Part shown: one piece after another, positions 34,777-48,819 of the stretch | Position numbering within the stretch: position 1 is the first letter of the stretch | Layout of the letters: each line of letters begins with the position of its first letter | Assembly: GCA_027625915.1 (NCBI GenBank) | Contig: JANTQA010000048.1 | Coordinates: 4,960,001-5,024,000, forward strand | Length of the DNA: 64,000 nt | Direction: 5' to 3' | From: Anaeramoeba flamelloides | Taxonomy: Eukaryota; Metamonada; Anaeramoebidae | Program-made: the position numbers and the translations under genes | The notes under the pieces: generated by a model | Told to the model about the DNA's origin: nothing | Databases searched by the model: none | The model's input: the letters and a program-made list of their open reading frames with translations, nothing else

Positions 34777-37700
34777 AAAATAAAATAACATACAATAATA
34801 GAATATTCTATATCAACATATAATTTTATATAAATATTTATGAAAAAACATAACCACTCCCCATATTAATCCTTTTTAGATTTTACTATGCTATTAAATA
34901 TAATATCAAATTTAATCTAATATAACGAGTGAATATTAAAACAAGATAAAAGAATATTCTATTTAATTTTGTAATAAATTGCAGTTAGAATTTCTAAATA
35001 TACAAAAGATGTTAACCGAATTAATAATTAAATATATTTAAAAAGCCTTAAAGATTTTTTTTTTTTTCTTACGAATAAACAAAATCTCTTTATTGTTTTA
35101 AATATATCCAATTTAATTAATTTGAAAGAAAATAAAGTTAAAGTTGTTTTAAAAAATGCAAAATTTTAAAACTTTCAATGAAATTTTCGAAATTACTCTA
35201 ATTACAACAATTCCAGACTTAAAGCACCTATTAAATTACAAAAACAGATTTTTTTTTTAAACAATTTATTTTTTTATAATTTCCATTTTTATAAACCCTT
35301 ATCAAAAATATATTCATTTTCAGATAATACTAATGTTTATTATCCAGCCCTTCCATGACTACTGTGAATTTTTATATGAATCAAATTTTTGCCACTGATG
35401 TAGTTTTTTAAAAAGTTGAATACGAGAATAAGAAAGCTGTTATTTGAAAAAAAATTTTTCCTCAATGGGCTTTTTTATTCAAGAATTTTTTCTGATATTC
35501 AAAAAATACAATTTCAGAACTTAAAGTGAATTTTAAATCTCGAAAATTCTTTGAGGAACAACTTAAATTTTGCTCTTGAAATTACACAAAATATTTTTGA
35601 TGATTATGTAACAAGAAAAGTTTGAAGACGAGCCCATTTAAGAAAATTTTTTTTTCAAATAACAGCTTTCTTATTCTCGTATTCAACTTTTTAAAAAACT
35701 ACATCAGTGGCAAAAATTCGATTCATATAAAAATTCACAGTAGCCTTGGAAAGGCTGTAACACACCATTATACATAATCCTAAATCCTTTATAAAAAAGA
35801 TTTTCAAAAAAAAAAAGTTTAATCGAAAAAAAAAAAATGACGAAAAAAAGTGTGTGTAACTGTATTTATACTTTAAAAAGAGGATTTTAATTTATTATCC
35901 AATATTCTTTAAAATATCAATTTTTTAAAACGAGACTTTCAAATGTAAAAATATAAGCTTTAAAAAAGCAAGACTAACAGCTTATTATCATCAAATAATT
36001 AAAACTTAGATTTATATAATATAAGAGTTTCTTTATAAACTATAAAACAATTTTATCAAAGATCAAGATACATATTTTGTTTATCATATTGATTTTAAAG
36101 TGAATATAAATTTAAAAAAAAGATATTAAAAAAAAAAAATATCAAAAAAAAATAAAAATTAAAAAAAAAAAAAAAATTTTATTTATTTACCAATTCAACA
36201 AATAGGGGTTTCAAATGATTTTGATCTGAAAACACATAATAGAACACTTCATTTCCATTGCAATTCATCAAGAGAAAAAACAATGTGGCTATCAAGTTTT
36301 GAATCAATTCATAAAGAAAATGAAAAAAGAAAAAGAGCTGTACTTCCAGAAACTAGATGGATACACAAAAAAACAATTGGGGAATTACCACCGCCAATTA
36401 ATTGGCCACAGGGATGTATTTATAATGATTCCTTTTATATGTTTGGTGGCAAAGAAGAAGGATTTGATGAAGATATTCTTAACGATAAATTATATTTACT
36501 TGAAATAAGTACCATTTATTTTTGAAAATTTTTTCTGATTTATAATTATTGTTATTCTTTATTAATTCCATTGTTTTTTAATTAATATTTCAAAAAATCC
36601 ACAAAATTTTAAGAAAAATGGAAATGGTCAATAGTGAAAAATAACAAAAAGAATTTGCCATGTGCAAGGTTTGGCCATTCAATGTCGATTATTGATGATA
36701 TTATTTATTTATTTGGCGGTACAAATGGGAAAATGAGATTTGATGACCTTCATCTTTATCTTATTTCGGATAATGTTTGGAAAAATAATCCAGAAACATA
36801 TGGAGATCCACCAACAAAAAGATCTGGCCATTCAGCATCAGTCATTGAAAATCAAATTTGGATTTTTGGTGGAAGATCAGAAAAAGGAGTAAATATTAAT
36901 TTGAATATAATTACTCATTTTCTTAAAGATAAATAGAGATCTATCTATATATCTATAAGCTATTTCCAAAAAAGAGAGGAAATTTTTTTTTATATTTCAA
37001 ATAATAATTTTTCTTTTGAAGTTGTTCTATTTGTAAATTGGTAATATAAAATTAAGACGAATATTAATACCGATTGAATCAATGTCTTGGGTATTTATTT
37101 CAAAATATGTTTAAAAAAATATTTTCAAAAAAAACTAAATATAATTTTTTTGGAGAGAAAAAAATTAATGATAAATTTCAATAAAAAAAACATACAATAT
37201 GGTAAGTACATAAACAATTTTTTACAAAATAAAATATAGTTATAAGATTTTTCTTCTATTCTATTCAAAATTCTATCAAAATTTAGCCTCTTAGACAATA
37301 ATTTTTTTCTCAACCAAAAAGAAGAAAATAACCAGACCAATTTTCACACATGAAAAATATCATATATTAAATTTTTGAGATCAGGTTAGTTTAATTAAAG
37401 GAATATCTTACAAATAAAGAAATCCAATTAATGATTATGAAGAATCAATTAAAAAATTCATAATAATTTTGGATATTTAAATAGTTATATTAGAATTAAG
37501 TTGAATTTATATATTTGAAAATAAAATTGCACTTCTTTTTCTGGAAATAGCTTATCTATTTAAATTCTTATTTTACTTTTTTTCTTAAAAAAAAATAAAT
37601 CATTAAAAATATATCTATTAAAAATTTAAATTAATTAATAATAATAGAATTTTTTAAATGATCTTTATTGCTTTGATACAGATACTTATACTTGGTATAA

Positions 37701-40671
37701 TATTGAAATGGATGGGTTAAGGCCTAGACCCCGTGCTTGGCATACTGGAAATTTTATTGATGATCAATTAATAATCTTTGGTGGAGGATCTTTTTCAAGT
37801 AAATTAAAATTTAATTCTTGTTTTTTTTTAATTCTAAAAAATTTAAAATTTTATTTTTTTGAGTTTTATATATTTTTTCCAAAACTACAATAAAATTTTC
37901 TAAGAAATAAAAAAATATTTTTTAGTAATGATTCGAAAATATTTAAAATAAGAACAAGAAACCTGAAATTACACAAAAAAATTCATCATAGAGTCCTATT
38001 TCAAATTGTTTTGGAAACATTATATAATAATTTAAAGATCCCTGAATAACTTACAAAATTACTAAAAATATTATTTGTAAAAAAAATGATTGATGAAAAT
38101 TGTTTTATTTATATATTTGATTTATTGGTGTATTTTAACAAAATTCATTTAAAATCAACAGAAATATTTATTTTTCTTTATTTATTGAAAGAAGGAAGCA
38201 AATAAAGAAAAAATTATCAAACAAAATAAAAAAAAATGAAGAATAATAACTAAAAAAATATTAGAACAAAAGAAAAATATTATTATTTGTATGACCAAAT
38301 TAAAAAAAAAAAAAAAAACTAGCCACTTCTCGATACTTCTCGGAACTTCTCGGCACTTCTCGGCACTTGTTGTTAAGATTACTTGAGTTTAAATTCTGAT
38401 TCGAAAATCAAGAAATTTTCAAAAACAAAAACTAAAAGTCTTGAAAAACTAGTCACTTGACAGCAATCTCCTGTAATAACATGGGTAGCAAGAAATTTGA
38501 TAAAAACTCAACCAGTAAATGAATAAAGTCAAACGAAATAATACACCTAAACGTAATTTTATAATTAAAAATTGATTTGAAGCGAATACAAATCATATTT
38601 TATCGAAAATTTTCTTCAAATTATAAATGATTTTTGTTGTTTTGGCTTTATAAAACAATAAGTGACACAACTTTTTTTTATTTTTTTAATTTGACTTATT
38701 CTAATTTTTTGTTAAATTATAAATAGCTATTAAATTATTTCATACTATATTTACTAATAATATTAACTAGAGAGCGGAAATACAAGTCTTTCTAAATCAA
38801 CTTTTGTTTCAAAAATGTTCAAAAAATACACCCCACTTGCTGGAAATCCAGTTTAATTGGTAAATAAGTATTCAATGTTTTAACTGTGAAATTTTTTAAA
38901 TAATCGGTTAGTCATTATTCATAAAAATACTTTTTAATTTTCATTAAGTGGATATTTATAATTTTTTTTTTTTTCAAAAGTTAATCAAATGAAATTCCAT
39001 TATTATTAATAGAACTTTTATTTTGTTATCTTGAAAATGAAAACATTAGAATCTATAAAAAATTGTTATTTTAATTATAAAAAATATTTTACAAGAAATT
39101 TAAATCAATACTTTATTAAAAATATTTTCAAACATTACATAAAGTTTTTTTGAATTAATTAACAAGAGATTAAATTTTTTTATTGATAAACAAATCAAAA
39201 AAAGGATCTATCTTTTTTTTTTTTGATTTTTATACATTAATTAGACTTTTTTTTTTTTTTTTCATTTTTTTTTGATAAGCAAATAAATAAATAAATTACT
39301 TTACAAAATTAATTAATACTAATATCAATGTATTTATATTATCTTATTATTATTTTACAATTGTATTATTGCAATTAAACCCTTTGAATAGAAACCTTTA
39401 ATGATGTATGGGTTTATTCTTTAACTGGCGAAAATTGGTATGAAGCGGACGTTAAAGGAAAACAACCAGAGCCGAGGTATGCGCATTCATCTGTATTGTT
39501 AAAAAATTGTTTATGGTTAATTGGGGGTGTTGCAGCATTTGAAAAAGTTGTTGAACTTACTATTTTAGATATGGACTCAGCAAGTTGGAATTATGTCAAC
39601 GAATCTGGTGACATTCCAAAAGTTAATTCTAGGCAGGTATCTTGTCTTTTAGATCCAAAAGATGAACAAGTTTTAGTCTTTGGTGGAGAATTAAAAGGCA
39701 ATTATTCAAATGATGTACATATCTTTACACCAAATATTTCAAAAGTTGTTCTTAATCTTGAAGATTTAAATCTTGAAAATAAGTCTCAAAATAAATCTCC
39801 ACAGCCCAATGAAATAGAAAAGGACAATGAAAAAGAAAATAATTCGGATGATAATTCAACAGAAAATGAAAATTTAAAAAACGATTTAAAAAAATTTTTA
39901 GAAAAAAATACTGAAATGAAAAAGAATAAGAAACAAAAGAATATCAGTGACAATAGCAATAGCAATACCAATACCAATACCAATAATGATCGCAATAATA
40001 ATTCAAATAAGAGCACCGATTCGACTCCACCAAAAAAGGAAAAGGGGAATGGAAGTACGAAAAATAATAATAAAAGGATAGAAGAGGAAATAAACAACGA
40101 AGAAGAGAAAAGAAACAAAGTTAAACTATTTTATAGTAAAAAGGTACTGCCAATAATTCCACTTGTCCATTCAAAGAGTACCCCCGTAATAGCATCACAG
40201 AATCAAAATCCATACTTTGATCAGACAAGTTCAACAAACAAGGATAACTCCGGGGAGGGGAATAAAGACGAAAATGAATTGAAATTAAAAATCGAAAAAA
40301 CAAACAAAAATCTGGAAATTTTTGATAAAATGATTTCAAAAAATGAAAAAATGCAAAATTTACCAAAAGTCACTTATAGAGCAGAAAGGAGTTATACGGT
40401 TAGACGACCACCTAAAAAGAAAAATTTAGATGTGGATCTGAAAAAAAAAAGATTATCAACAAAACGATCAAATAAAAATCAATTATTAAATTGGAAAAAC
40501 CAAAGTGAAAGTAAAATTACAAAAACTCAAAGTACTGATGACAGCATATTAACAACAGCCAAGAAGAAAAAAAAAGCCCAAAGAATTAAATCATTAATAT
40601 TTTGGAAAAGTCCTAAAAAAAATAATAAGAAAAAAGCCAAGAATAAAAAAGCCAAGAATAAAAAAAAATAG
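27100..40671 (+). CDS. IQ-DH-PH-Kelch Rho guanine nucleotide exchange factor, eight exons
   Basis: Proposed exons: 27100-27193, 27277-27371, 32692-33066, 34363-34729, 36206-36508, 36614-36888, 37648-37798 and 39392-40671. All junctions have GT-AG ends and matching phase, giving 979 residues. Residues 13-31 hold an IQ motif (VLLIQNITRGFLDRKLIKG). Residues about 38-225 are a DH (RhoGEF) domain, from FLINEIIETEKSYIEQLL to APVQRIPRYVLLIE and the last helix. A PH domain follows (about 230-345, ending FHCNSSREKTMWLSSFESI), then five to six Kelch blades (repeated GG and W motifs, about 355-600). The tail is Asn/Lys/Glu-rich and basic. DH-PH activates Rho/Rac GTPases, PH binds membrane lipid and Kelch binds partners. 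IQ suggests calmodulin control. The layout recalls Dictyostelium Kelch-RhoGEF proteins of the Kxc type, from memory. Acceptors are TAG in six of seven introns. Confidence 0.9.
27870..28375. mobile_element. Tc1/mariner-type MITE (MITE-3) in the RhoGEF intron
   Basis: A 506 bp segment flanked by TA on both sides. The ends are inverted repeats of about 38 bases beginning CAGCCGTTTCAACCGTACC on the left and CAGCCGAGCCAACACTACC on the right (minus strand), with several mismatches. The middle has no coding frame. Confidence 0.55.
30345..30384 (+). repeat. Poly(A) run of about 40 bases
   Basis: One of the longest uninterrupted homopolymers in the window, in intron 2 of the RhoGEF gene. It has no adjacent retroelement sequence. 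Confidence 0.9.
31150..31650 (-). pseudogene. Possible IS30-like transposase relic
   Basis: On the minus strand, 31515-31620 encodes a frame including IERTMYMIVKEESQFHRE and ending ESSKSFKNG. This follows the spacing of the HTH_38 domain of IS30-type transposases (ER..I..L....S.REIA..L..SKS). Further on, 31160-31225 encodes GKGSKLQNMTVLLQKNFF, resembling the GKGNKSALLTLVERK.RF block near the first catalytic Asp. Stops separate the pieces and base composition is less AT-rich than around. The match is by eye only and may be chance. Confidence 0.3.
33067..34362 (+). other. Intron 3 of the RhoGEF gene
   Basis: 1296 bases, GTATTG donor and TAG acceptor, phase 0 between YVLLIE and GIIKCMRS. It starts with a CTTT microsatellite (33078-33103) and contains an AAT microsatellite (33602-33621). 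No element or gene seen. Confidence 0.8.
34730..36205 (+). other. Intron 4 of the RhoGEF gene
   Basis: 1476 bases, canonical GTAAGT donor and TAG acceptor, phase 1, splitting the PH domain (SLSG | VSNDFDLKT). A poly(T) run of about 35 bases follows the donor closely, and MITE-2 sits at 35345-35757. Confidence 0.85.
35345..35757. mobile_element. Tc1/mariner-type MITE (MITE-2) in the RhoGEF intron
   Basis: A 413 bp palindromic element. The arms (about 35345-35472 and 35628-35757) pair over about 130 bases, sharing CTACTGTGAATTTTTATATG and TTGAATACGAGAATAAGAAA. The right tip reads CAGCCTTTCC next to TA. The left tip (CAGCCCTTCC) has TC where TA is expected, so that flank has mutated. No coding capacity. 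Confidence 0.75.
37027..37500 (+). repeat. Dispersed repeat R1, copy a (RhoGEF intron 6)
   Basis: It begins TCTATTTGTAAATTGGTAAT and matches, with divergence and in the same orientation, 49929-50396 and 61578-61900. Shared blocks include an ATATAAAATTAAG start, an AATATGGTAAGTAC block and AGATCAGGTTAGTT. It lacks inverted ends and coding sequence, so the class is unknown. Confidence 0.6.
37799..39391 (+). other. Intron 7 of the RhoGEF gene
   Basis: 1593 bases, GTAAAT donor and TAG acceptor, phase 1, joining GGGSFS to KTFNDVWVYS in a Kelch blade. It contains the decamer tandem repeat at 38325-38372 but no other feature. Confidence 0.85.
38325..38372. repeat. Decamer tandem repeat (CACTTCTCGG-type)
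   Basis: Five copies of a roughly 10-base unit (ACTTCTCGGC with small variation) in an otherwise almost GC-free intron. Confidence 0.85.
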
Positions 40672-42329
40672 AAATAATAATTTATAATTTATATTTTATC
40701 ATGTATAATTTATTATTTTTTATTTATTCACAATAAATATCACAAATTCTTACAATAAATTCAATTTTGAGATTTTCCATTCAAACTATTCCTTTATTGT
40801 TATAAGGAATGGAATGGAATGGAATTGAATTCTAAAAAAATTGTAAAATTAATATTAAAACAAATAACATTTTTGATCATTTGCGATTAAAGTGCTTGGG
40901 AAAAATCTTGTTTTTTTAAAAAAGATTTTTATATTTAACAAAGATAAATAATAAGTTTTTTTAGAAAGAGCATTTTTAATCATTTCAAAAAGATTTAGGT
41001 AATCTAAAAAAATATTGAGAAATGAAATCATAATTACTGTAAGGAACTTGTAATATTTGATGTGTTTTGTTATTTATTTTATATTTTAATTTTTTTTTTC
41101 TCTTTTTTTTAATCATTTTTTATTAACACTAAATTCAAAAATAAAATTTCTGTTAAAAAAATAATTTATTCGGAAAATAAAAAACTAAGCCAAATAATTT
41201 TATTTGTTTTTGATATGTTCTTTTTTTTTTTAAATTTTTTTAAGTTACATTTGATATTTTATTACCTTTCATTTTAAATATAACACTTTTGTACTGGAGA
41301 TCAATAATCTCTGATTTCTAAAATTTTTCTGTGTTCAAATTCCTCTCTTATAGCCTGATCACTAATTATTGTTTTTTTTTATTTTTTATCTAATTGTTCA
41401 AGAGGATTTTTAATAGGTAAATAGTTTTACTGGATTGTAAATTTTCTGAATTATCGGTTTGAAATTAATCAATTCAAATTGATTTACTTAAAATTTTCAC
41501 CTTTCAAAAATACCAAACAAAAATGGTATCAGAAAACTTCATATACCCTTTAAAAGCAATTTAATTTATACAAACCTATGAAAGTGGTTATTAGGTATTG
41601 TGGATACTGTGCAACAATTTTTGATCATAAAACAAAATCTAATTTAAAATTAATAATGCAGTTAAAAGAATAAAAATATGTCAAATTTTAGATTCAATTT
41701 GGAAATAATTTTTTTTTTTTTTTTGTTTGTAGTCTTTATTTTATTTTTTTCAATAATATAATAGTTGGCATCCTATTTTTTTTTTTAGTATTTTCGATTG
41801 ATTTAAAAACAAAATAAAATTTCTTAGTGGTATATTAACAGTTAAAGTTATTTATTTTGCTTGAGGAAATTGTATATAATATATTAAATATTTGTACTTG
41901 TCCTGAATAATGTGGTAGAGTGTTTTTATATATTTTTCTTTTAAATTATTTATTCTTTGTTTTGTAGAATATAGAAATAATAATTATATACCTTTTCAAT
42001 TAGTTATTTATTTCTAGTGTTTCGTACTTCACCTAATTAATTTGAGAGAATTTTATTTTCAAAATGAATTTTGATGTAAATTGGGTTCTAATTTAAAAAC
42101 AAATTCAATATCCGTCATTTTGAAAAAGATTATACATTTTAATATTTTAAAACAATAAATTGATATTTAAATGTTAATATGTAAGTATGTTCTTAACAAA
42201 AAAAAAATCAAATAGTGAATCTAAATTGAAAAAAAAAAAAATCAATTTATTTGTAAAAGATTTTTTTTCGGTTATTTCGTTTTGATAGTGGTATATTAAA
42301 TTAGTTTTTATTTAATAAATGTAACATAA
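40672..42329. other. AT-rich region between RhoGEF and the helicase relic
   Basis: 3' flank of the RhoGEF gene. It contains a GGAAT pentamer run (40804-40827). No gene seen. The two flanking genes converge here. Confidence 0.5.
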
Positions 42330-42912
42330 AAAGAATAAAGATTAATTTTGAATTCTTTAGAAAAGAAAAAAATAAATATGTTTATTTTATAATAAAAAAT
42401 TAATTCATTTTTTTTTTTTCCAATTATTAAATTTATTTGTATTGGGTTGTTTGTATCAACATTTTCATTATGCAAATTTTGGGAATTTATCATTATATTA
42501 ATATTATTATTTGTATTATATATATATATATATTAACTATATATCTGGTTATTGTTATATATTTGGTTTTGATTAAACTTTTTGTTTTGAATTACATTAT
42601 TATTATTTCTTCTGTTATTCAAATTCCTCTTCATATTATTCCTCTTCATATTATTCATGTTTTTATTTGCATGTGTATTTGTATTTATATTATTCGTATT
42701 CATATTCATATTATTATTATCATTCGTGTTATTATTATCGTTATTAGTATTAAAATTTAGAAATTTAGTTTCATTATTGGATTCGTTAATACCCACTTGA
42801 TTATTTTCTTTATTGTTAGTACTATCATTCATTTTTTTTTCTTTTATGAACTTTATGGATATCATGGTTATTATTTTTATTATTATGTTGATGGTGGTGG
42901 TGTTTGTGATGA
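42330..42912 (-). pseudogene. Asn/His-rich low-complexity coding relic, likely tail of the helicase pseudogene
   Basis: Minus-strand composition is strongly Asn-rich. A frame at 42533-42831 from ATG (MNDSTNNKENNQ...) contains long N/M/T tracts. A His/Asn-rich piece lies at about 42835-42910 in a second frame, and an N-rich piece with NSQNLHNENVDTNNPIQ lies at about 42420-42495 in a third. Stops and frame changes at A runs and a TA microsatellite separate them. The region directly follows the C-terminal end of the DEAH helicase relic on the same strand and may be its extension, or a separate Asn-rich gene. Confidence 0.45.
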
Positions 42913-45526
<2,614 letters not shown>

Positions 45527-46971
45527 AATTAACTTTTTGCCATTTTCTCACTTAAATTCTAATAACATAATATATTATTGGAAACAGATTGTTTTGTTTA
45601 TAGAAAGTATCAATATCTACCTTGTATTTTTATCTGAATCAAATTCTGTTTTAGATTTTCTATTGATCAAATAACCTTACAAAATTGAAAAATCCCATGT
45701 TTCAAAAAAAAAACTTTTTTCGTTTTTCAAAAAAGACTTTTAGGATTCAAGGATCAAAGAAACCAACAACAAAAAGTCAACTAAAATAATCTTAGTTAAT
45801 TAAAGTATTATATTTATTTTTATCGGAAATTCTAAAAATAAAAAGGATAAAATCGCAAATTTTTCTCAAAAAAGTAGAGAGTGTATATTTTAAGACATTT
45901 CCTAAAACAAGAAAATAGTAAAATTTCAAAAAATTATTTGAAAAATTAAGAATAATTTTACTCAAATTCGTTTCGAAATAAAAAAATTTCCTCTAATGAT
46001 CAATGAATTTACCTTCAATATTAATTTTACCTTAGGTATATTACTGGACAATTAATTAGCTATTTTACACAACAATCTAAAGATTAATTTTTAGATCACT
46101 TCAGTAAATTGATCTCAAATTCTTTAAAAAGTCATCCATTTTTCCTTTTAACTTTTGAAATAAATTTTGTTTTTCCTTTGTTATCGGAATTTTAAAAAAC
46201 ATAATCTCATTTTTTATGAACAAAACAGATCATAAAAAGATCTTATAAAGCTCACAAAAGAATAAGAAAAATTTCAATAAAAAAAAAAATAAATTGATCT
46301 CAAAAACTTCCCAAACTCTTTTGTTATTTATAACTAAAGGGTGTCTGAAAGATATTCGTTTTTTATTATGGGTAAAATTAATTTTCAAAAAACATCTTCT
46401 CAAAGTGTAATAGAATCAAAATTGTGGAAATTTTCATTTTCATTAAAAGAATACCGAAAACCTTGCTCCTGATAATATTTGACTTCATGTTATCTTGTGT
46501 AACTAATTTATGAAAATTAATTTTCCTAAATGTGATTTTTCTTTCTATTTCTTTTTTTGCTTAATTTTGCTTTTTGTAATTTTAAAAAAGATTCACATTT
46601 TCCAAAAAACATGACTACTTTCAAAAAAGAGCAAATAAAAGAATTTGTAAATTTACAAATTAAATTTGGAATAAAAACAAAAATCGTCGATTTCTTAAAA
46701 AGTACTTTTTTCGGGTGAATTAATAAATTTGGAAGTACCGTTTTTTTAGTTCATCTTTTGGGATTATTTCCAACTCAAAAAAAATCATTTTTTTATTTTT
46801 TTAAATTTTTTATTATCTTTTTTTTTTCTTTCTTGAAATTTCTTTAATTTTCAACTTCCTTTAAAACCTACCCTAACTAACTTTCATCAAATTTAAACAA
46901 ACCTAAATTAATCCTAACTTTCACAAGAGATTAAAACATAAAGGAGAATTCCCAATAATAAAAAAAAAAAA
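45527..46971. other. Intergenic region between divergent genes
   Basis: AT-rich, with no gene seen. It lies between the leftward helicase relic and the rightward Kelch/BTB gene and should hold the promoter of the latter. Part of 45740-45810 loosely resembles 15760-15840. Confidence 0.5.
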
Positions 46972-48819
46972 ATGATAAATTATGATAATTTTTTCAATCG
47001 AGAGCTCTCTGTCTCACAACTTGAAACAAAATCCATAAACGAAGAAGAAAAACCGGACGGAAGGTCAAACCATGGTGTAGTATGTTATCAAAAGAAAATC
47101 TATCTCTATGGGGGAAGGAATTCGTTGTCCTCAAGATTAAACACATTCCATTGCTTGGATTTAAACACAAACACATGGCATTTATTGAAGCCTAGCGGGT
47201 GTCAGGTACCAAGGGTTTCTGCATTTTCCCTCACATTAGATCCAGTCAATGGCAAGATCTATTTGCTAGGTGGTGTTGATCACCTGAACGAATCGCTCAA
47301 CACGCTGTATGAATATTCCATTGGAAAGAACAAATGGAGGAAGTTGCCAAATTGCAAATATAAATTTGTTGATCATGCAGCGGTGTGGTACGAAGGGAAA
47401 TTGTGGGCATGTGGAGGAGAGGACTTTGGTGATGGAAGAAACCCAAATTCTGTTTTCTGTTTTATTCCCAAAACCAACCAATGGAAGATCATCACCCCAA
47501 AGGACCAAAATTTGATCAGCTCTTTCCTGATTTCGATTACATTAGTTGTCTGCTACGATCAAATGTATGTCTTTGGTGGCAATGTTGATGACGATGATTT
47601 GAATTGCTTTTATGTCTTTTCATTTACACATTTTAAATGGAGGAAGATCGAAGATCCAAACGAAAATTCAGAAGAAGACGAAGAGGACGAAGACGATGAA
47701 AATCCAAATTCAAGCTGGCCAGCAAAGAGAATGGGTCATGTAGCTGAAGTATGGGGAAATAAAATAATTGTCTCGACGGGATATTCCCAAATGAAAAATA
47801 CATACCACGAAGACTTGTGGGTTTTTGATACAATATCGGAAACCTGGCAAGAAATTAATATTAAAAAATTTCTCAGTTCAAACAATAATGAAAATGATAA
47901 TGATAACGAGAATAATAGCAACACTCAGAAATTTAGTGGAAGGATCAGAAGCAAAATTGTGAGGTCGGCTGCAGATAATAATTATTATATCATTGGGGGT
48001 TACACCGACGATTATTTAATTGATGTCTGGAAGTTTTCTTTTCAATACTCCGTACTAGAAACGGAATTAATGGATTTCTATGCAAATTGCCACGAATTAA
48101 ACAATTACCCATTATTGGACAATCAAAATCAGAAACATTTTGTGAACCAAAACCTAATTAAATCTCGAATAAATGGACATTCGATCCAAGAACTGGAAAA
48201 AATATTAAAGAAATATTCACCAAAAATTGTAAGAAATATACTCAAATTTTTATATTTGGGGAATTTTAATTGGGATGAATTAAAAATTAAGCATTTAGTC
48301 AAATTGGATCAAATCTCTCAAATATTCTCTTTAAGTATTTGGTGCAAAACATCGGATTGCAGTATTTTATTTCTTCAAAATGATATCGCTTCATTAATCA
48401 ATGATGAACACTCAAAGGATTTTGAAATTATCGTCGAAAATAAAGCAATCAAGGTGCATAAATTCATATTATGCCTAAAATTGGAATTATACCGTGGGTT
48501 TTTTGATTACATTGGTTACCATTTTGCACAGATAAAGGACCATTCAAAAAGATCCTATAATGTAATAAACGCTTTCATATATTATATATACACTGGCAGC
48601 AAGGAGCATATAAACCACACTTTTTTTGACCAATTAATAGGTGTTTCAGATTACTATGGGTTAAATTTACAAGATGATTTTGAAGAGTTTTGTTTGGGTT
48701 ATTATGATAAAATCTTTTCGAATAAAGATACAAAGAAAGACAAAAGAGAAAAAAGAAGAAGAAATAGTATCGGTGATATTTCCGAAATTTATTTTAATAA
48801 TAATAAAGAAAAAAAATAA
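46972..48819 (+). CDS. Kelch-repeat/BTB protein, LZTR1-like layout
   Basis: Intronless, 615 residues. The ATG at 46972 follows an A-run and an upstream noncoding region. Residues about 28-370 hold six Kelch blades: IYLYGG, IYLLGG, LWACGG, MYVFGG, IIVSTG and YYIIGG mark the strands. An acidic insert (EEDEEDEDDE) lies in blade 4-5 and an Asn-rich insert near 300-315. After the propeller comes a degenerate BTB-like segment ending KFLYLGNFNWDELK (about 405-440), then a clearer BTB/POZ domain (FEIIVENKAIKVHKFILCL to YYIYTGSKEHIN, about 480-575) and a basic tail. N-terminal Kelch followed by two BTBs is the order of LZTR1, a CUL3 adaptor for Ras-family GTPases. A substrate-adaptor role is inferred from layout only. 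GC content is higher than in neighbours. Confidence 0.9.
   Translation: MINYDNFFNRELSVSQLETKSINEEEKPDGRSNHGVVCYQKKIYLYGGRNSLSSRLNTFHCLDLNTNTWHLLKPSGCQVPRVSAFSLTLDPVNGKIYLLGGVDHLNESLNTLYEYSIGKNKWRKLPNCKYKFVDHAAVWYEGKLWACGGEDFGDGRNPNSVFCFIPKTNQWKIITPKDQNLISSFLISITLVVCYDQMYVFGGNVDDDDLNCFYVFSFTHFKWRKIEDPNENSEEDEEDEDDENPNSSWPAKRMGHVAEVWGNKIIVSTGYSQMKNTYHEDLWVFDTISETWQEINIKKFLSSNNNENDNDNENNSNTQKFSGRIRSKIVRSAADNNYYIIGGYTDDYLIDVWKFSFQYSVLETELMDFYANCHELNNYPLLDNQNQKHFVNQNLIKSRINGHSIQELEKILKKYSPKIVRNILKFLYLGNFNWDELKIKHLVKLDQISQIFSLSIWCKTSDCSILFLQNDIASLINDEHSKDFEIIVENKAIKVHKFILCLKLELYRGFFDYIGYHFAQIKDHSKRSYNVINAFIYYIYTGSKEHINHTFFDQLIGVSDYYGLNLQDDFEEFCLGYYDKIFSNKDTKKDKREKRRRNSIGDISEIYFNNNKEKK

Noticed and set aside
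39786-40366. Minus-strand Leu/Ser/Phe-rich frames opposite the RhoGEF tail
   Set aside because: Antisense shadows of the Asn/Lys/Glu-rich C-terminal region.
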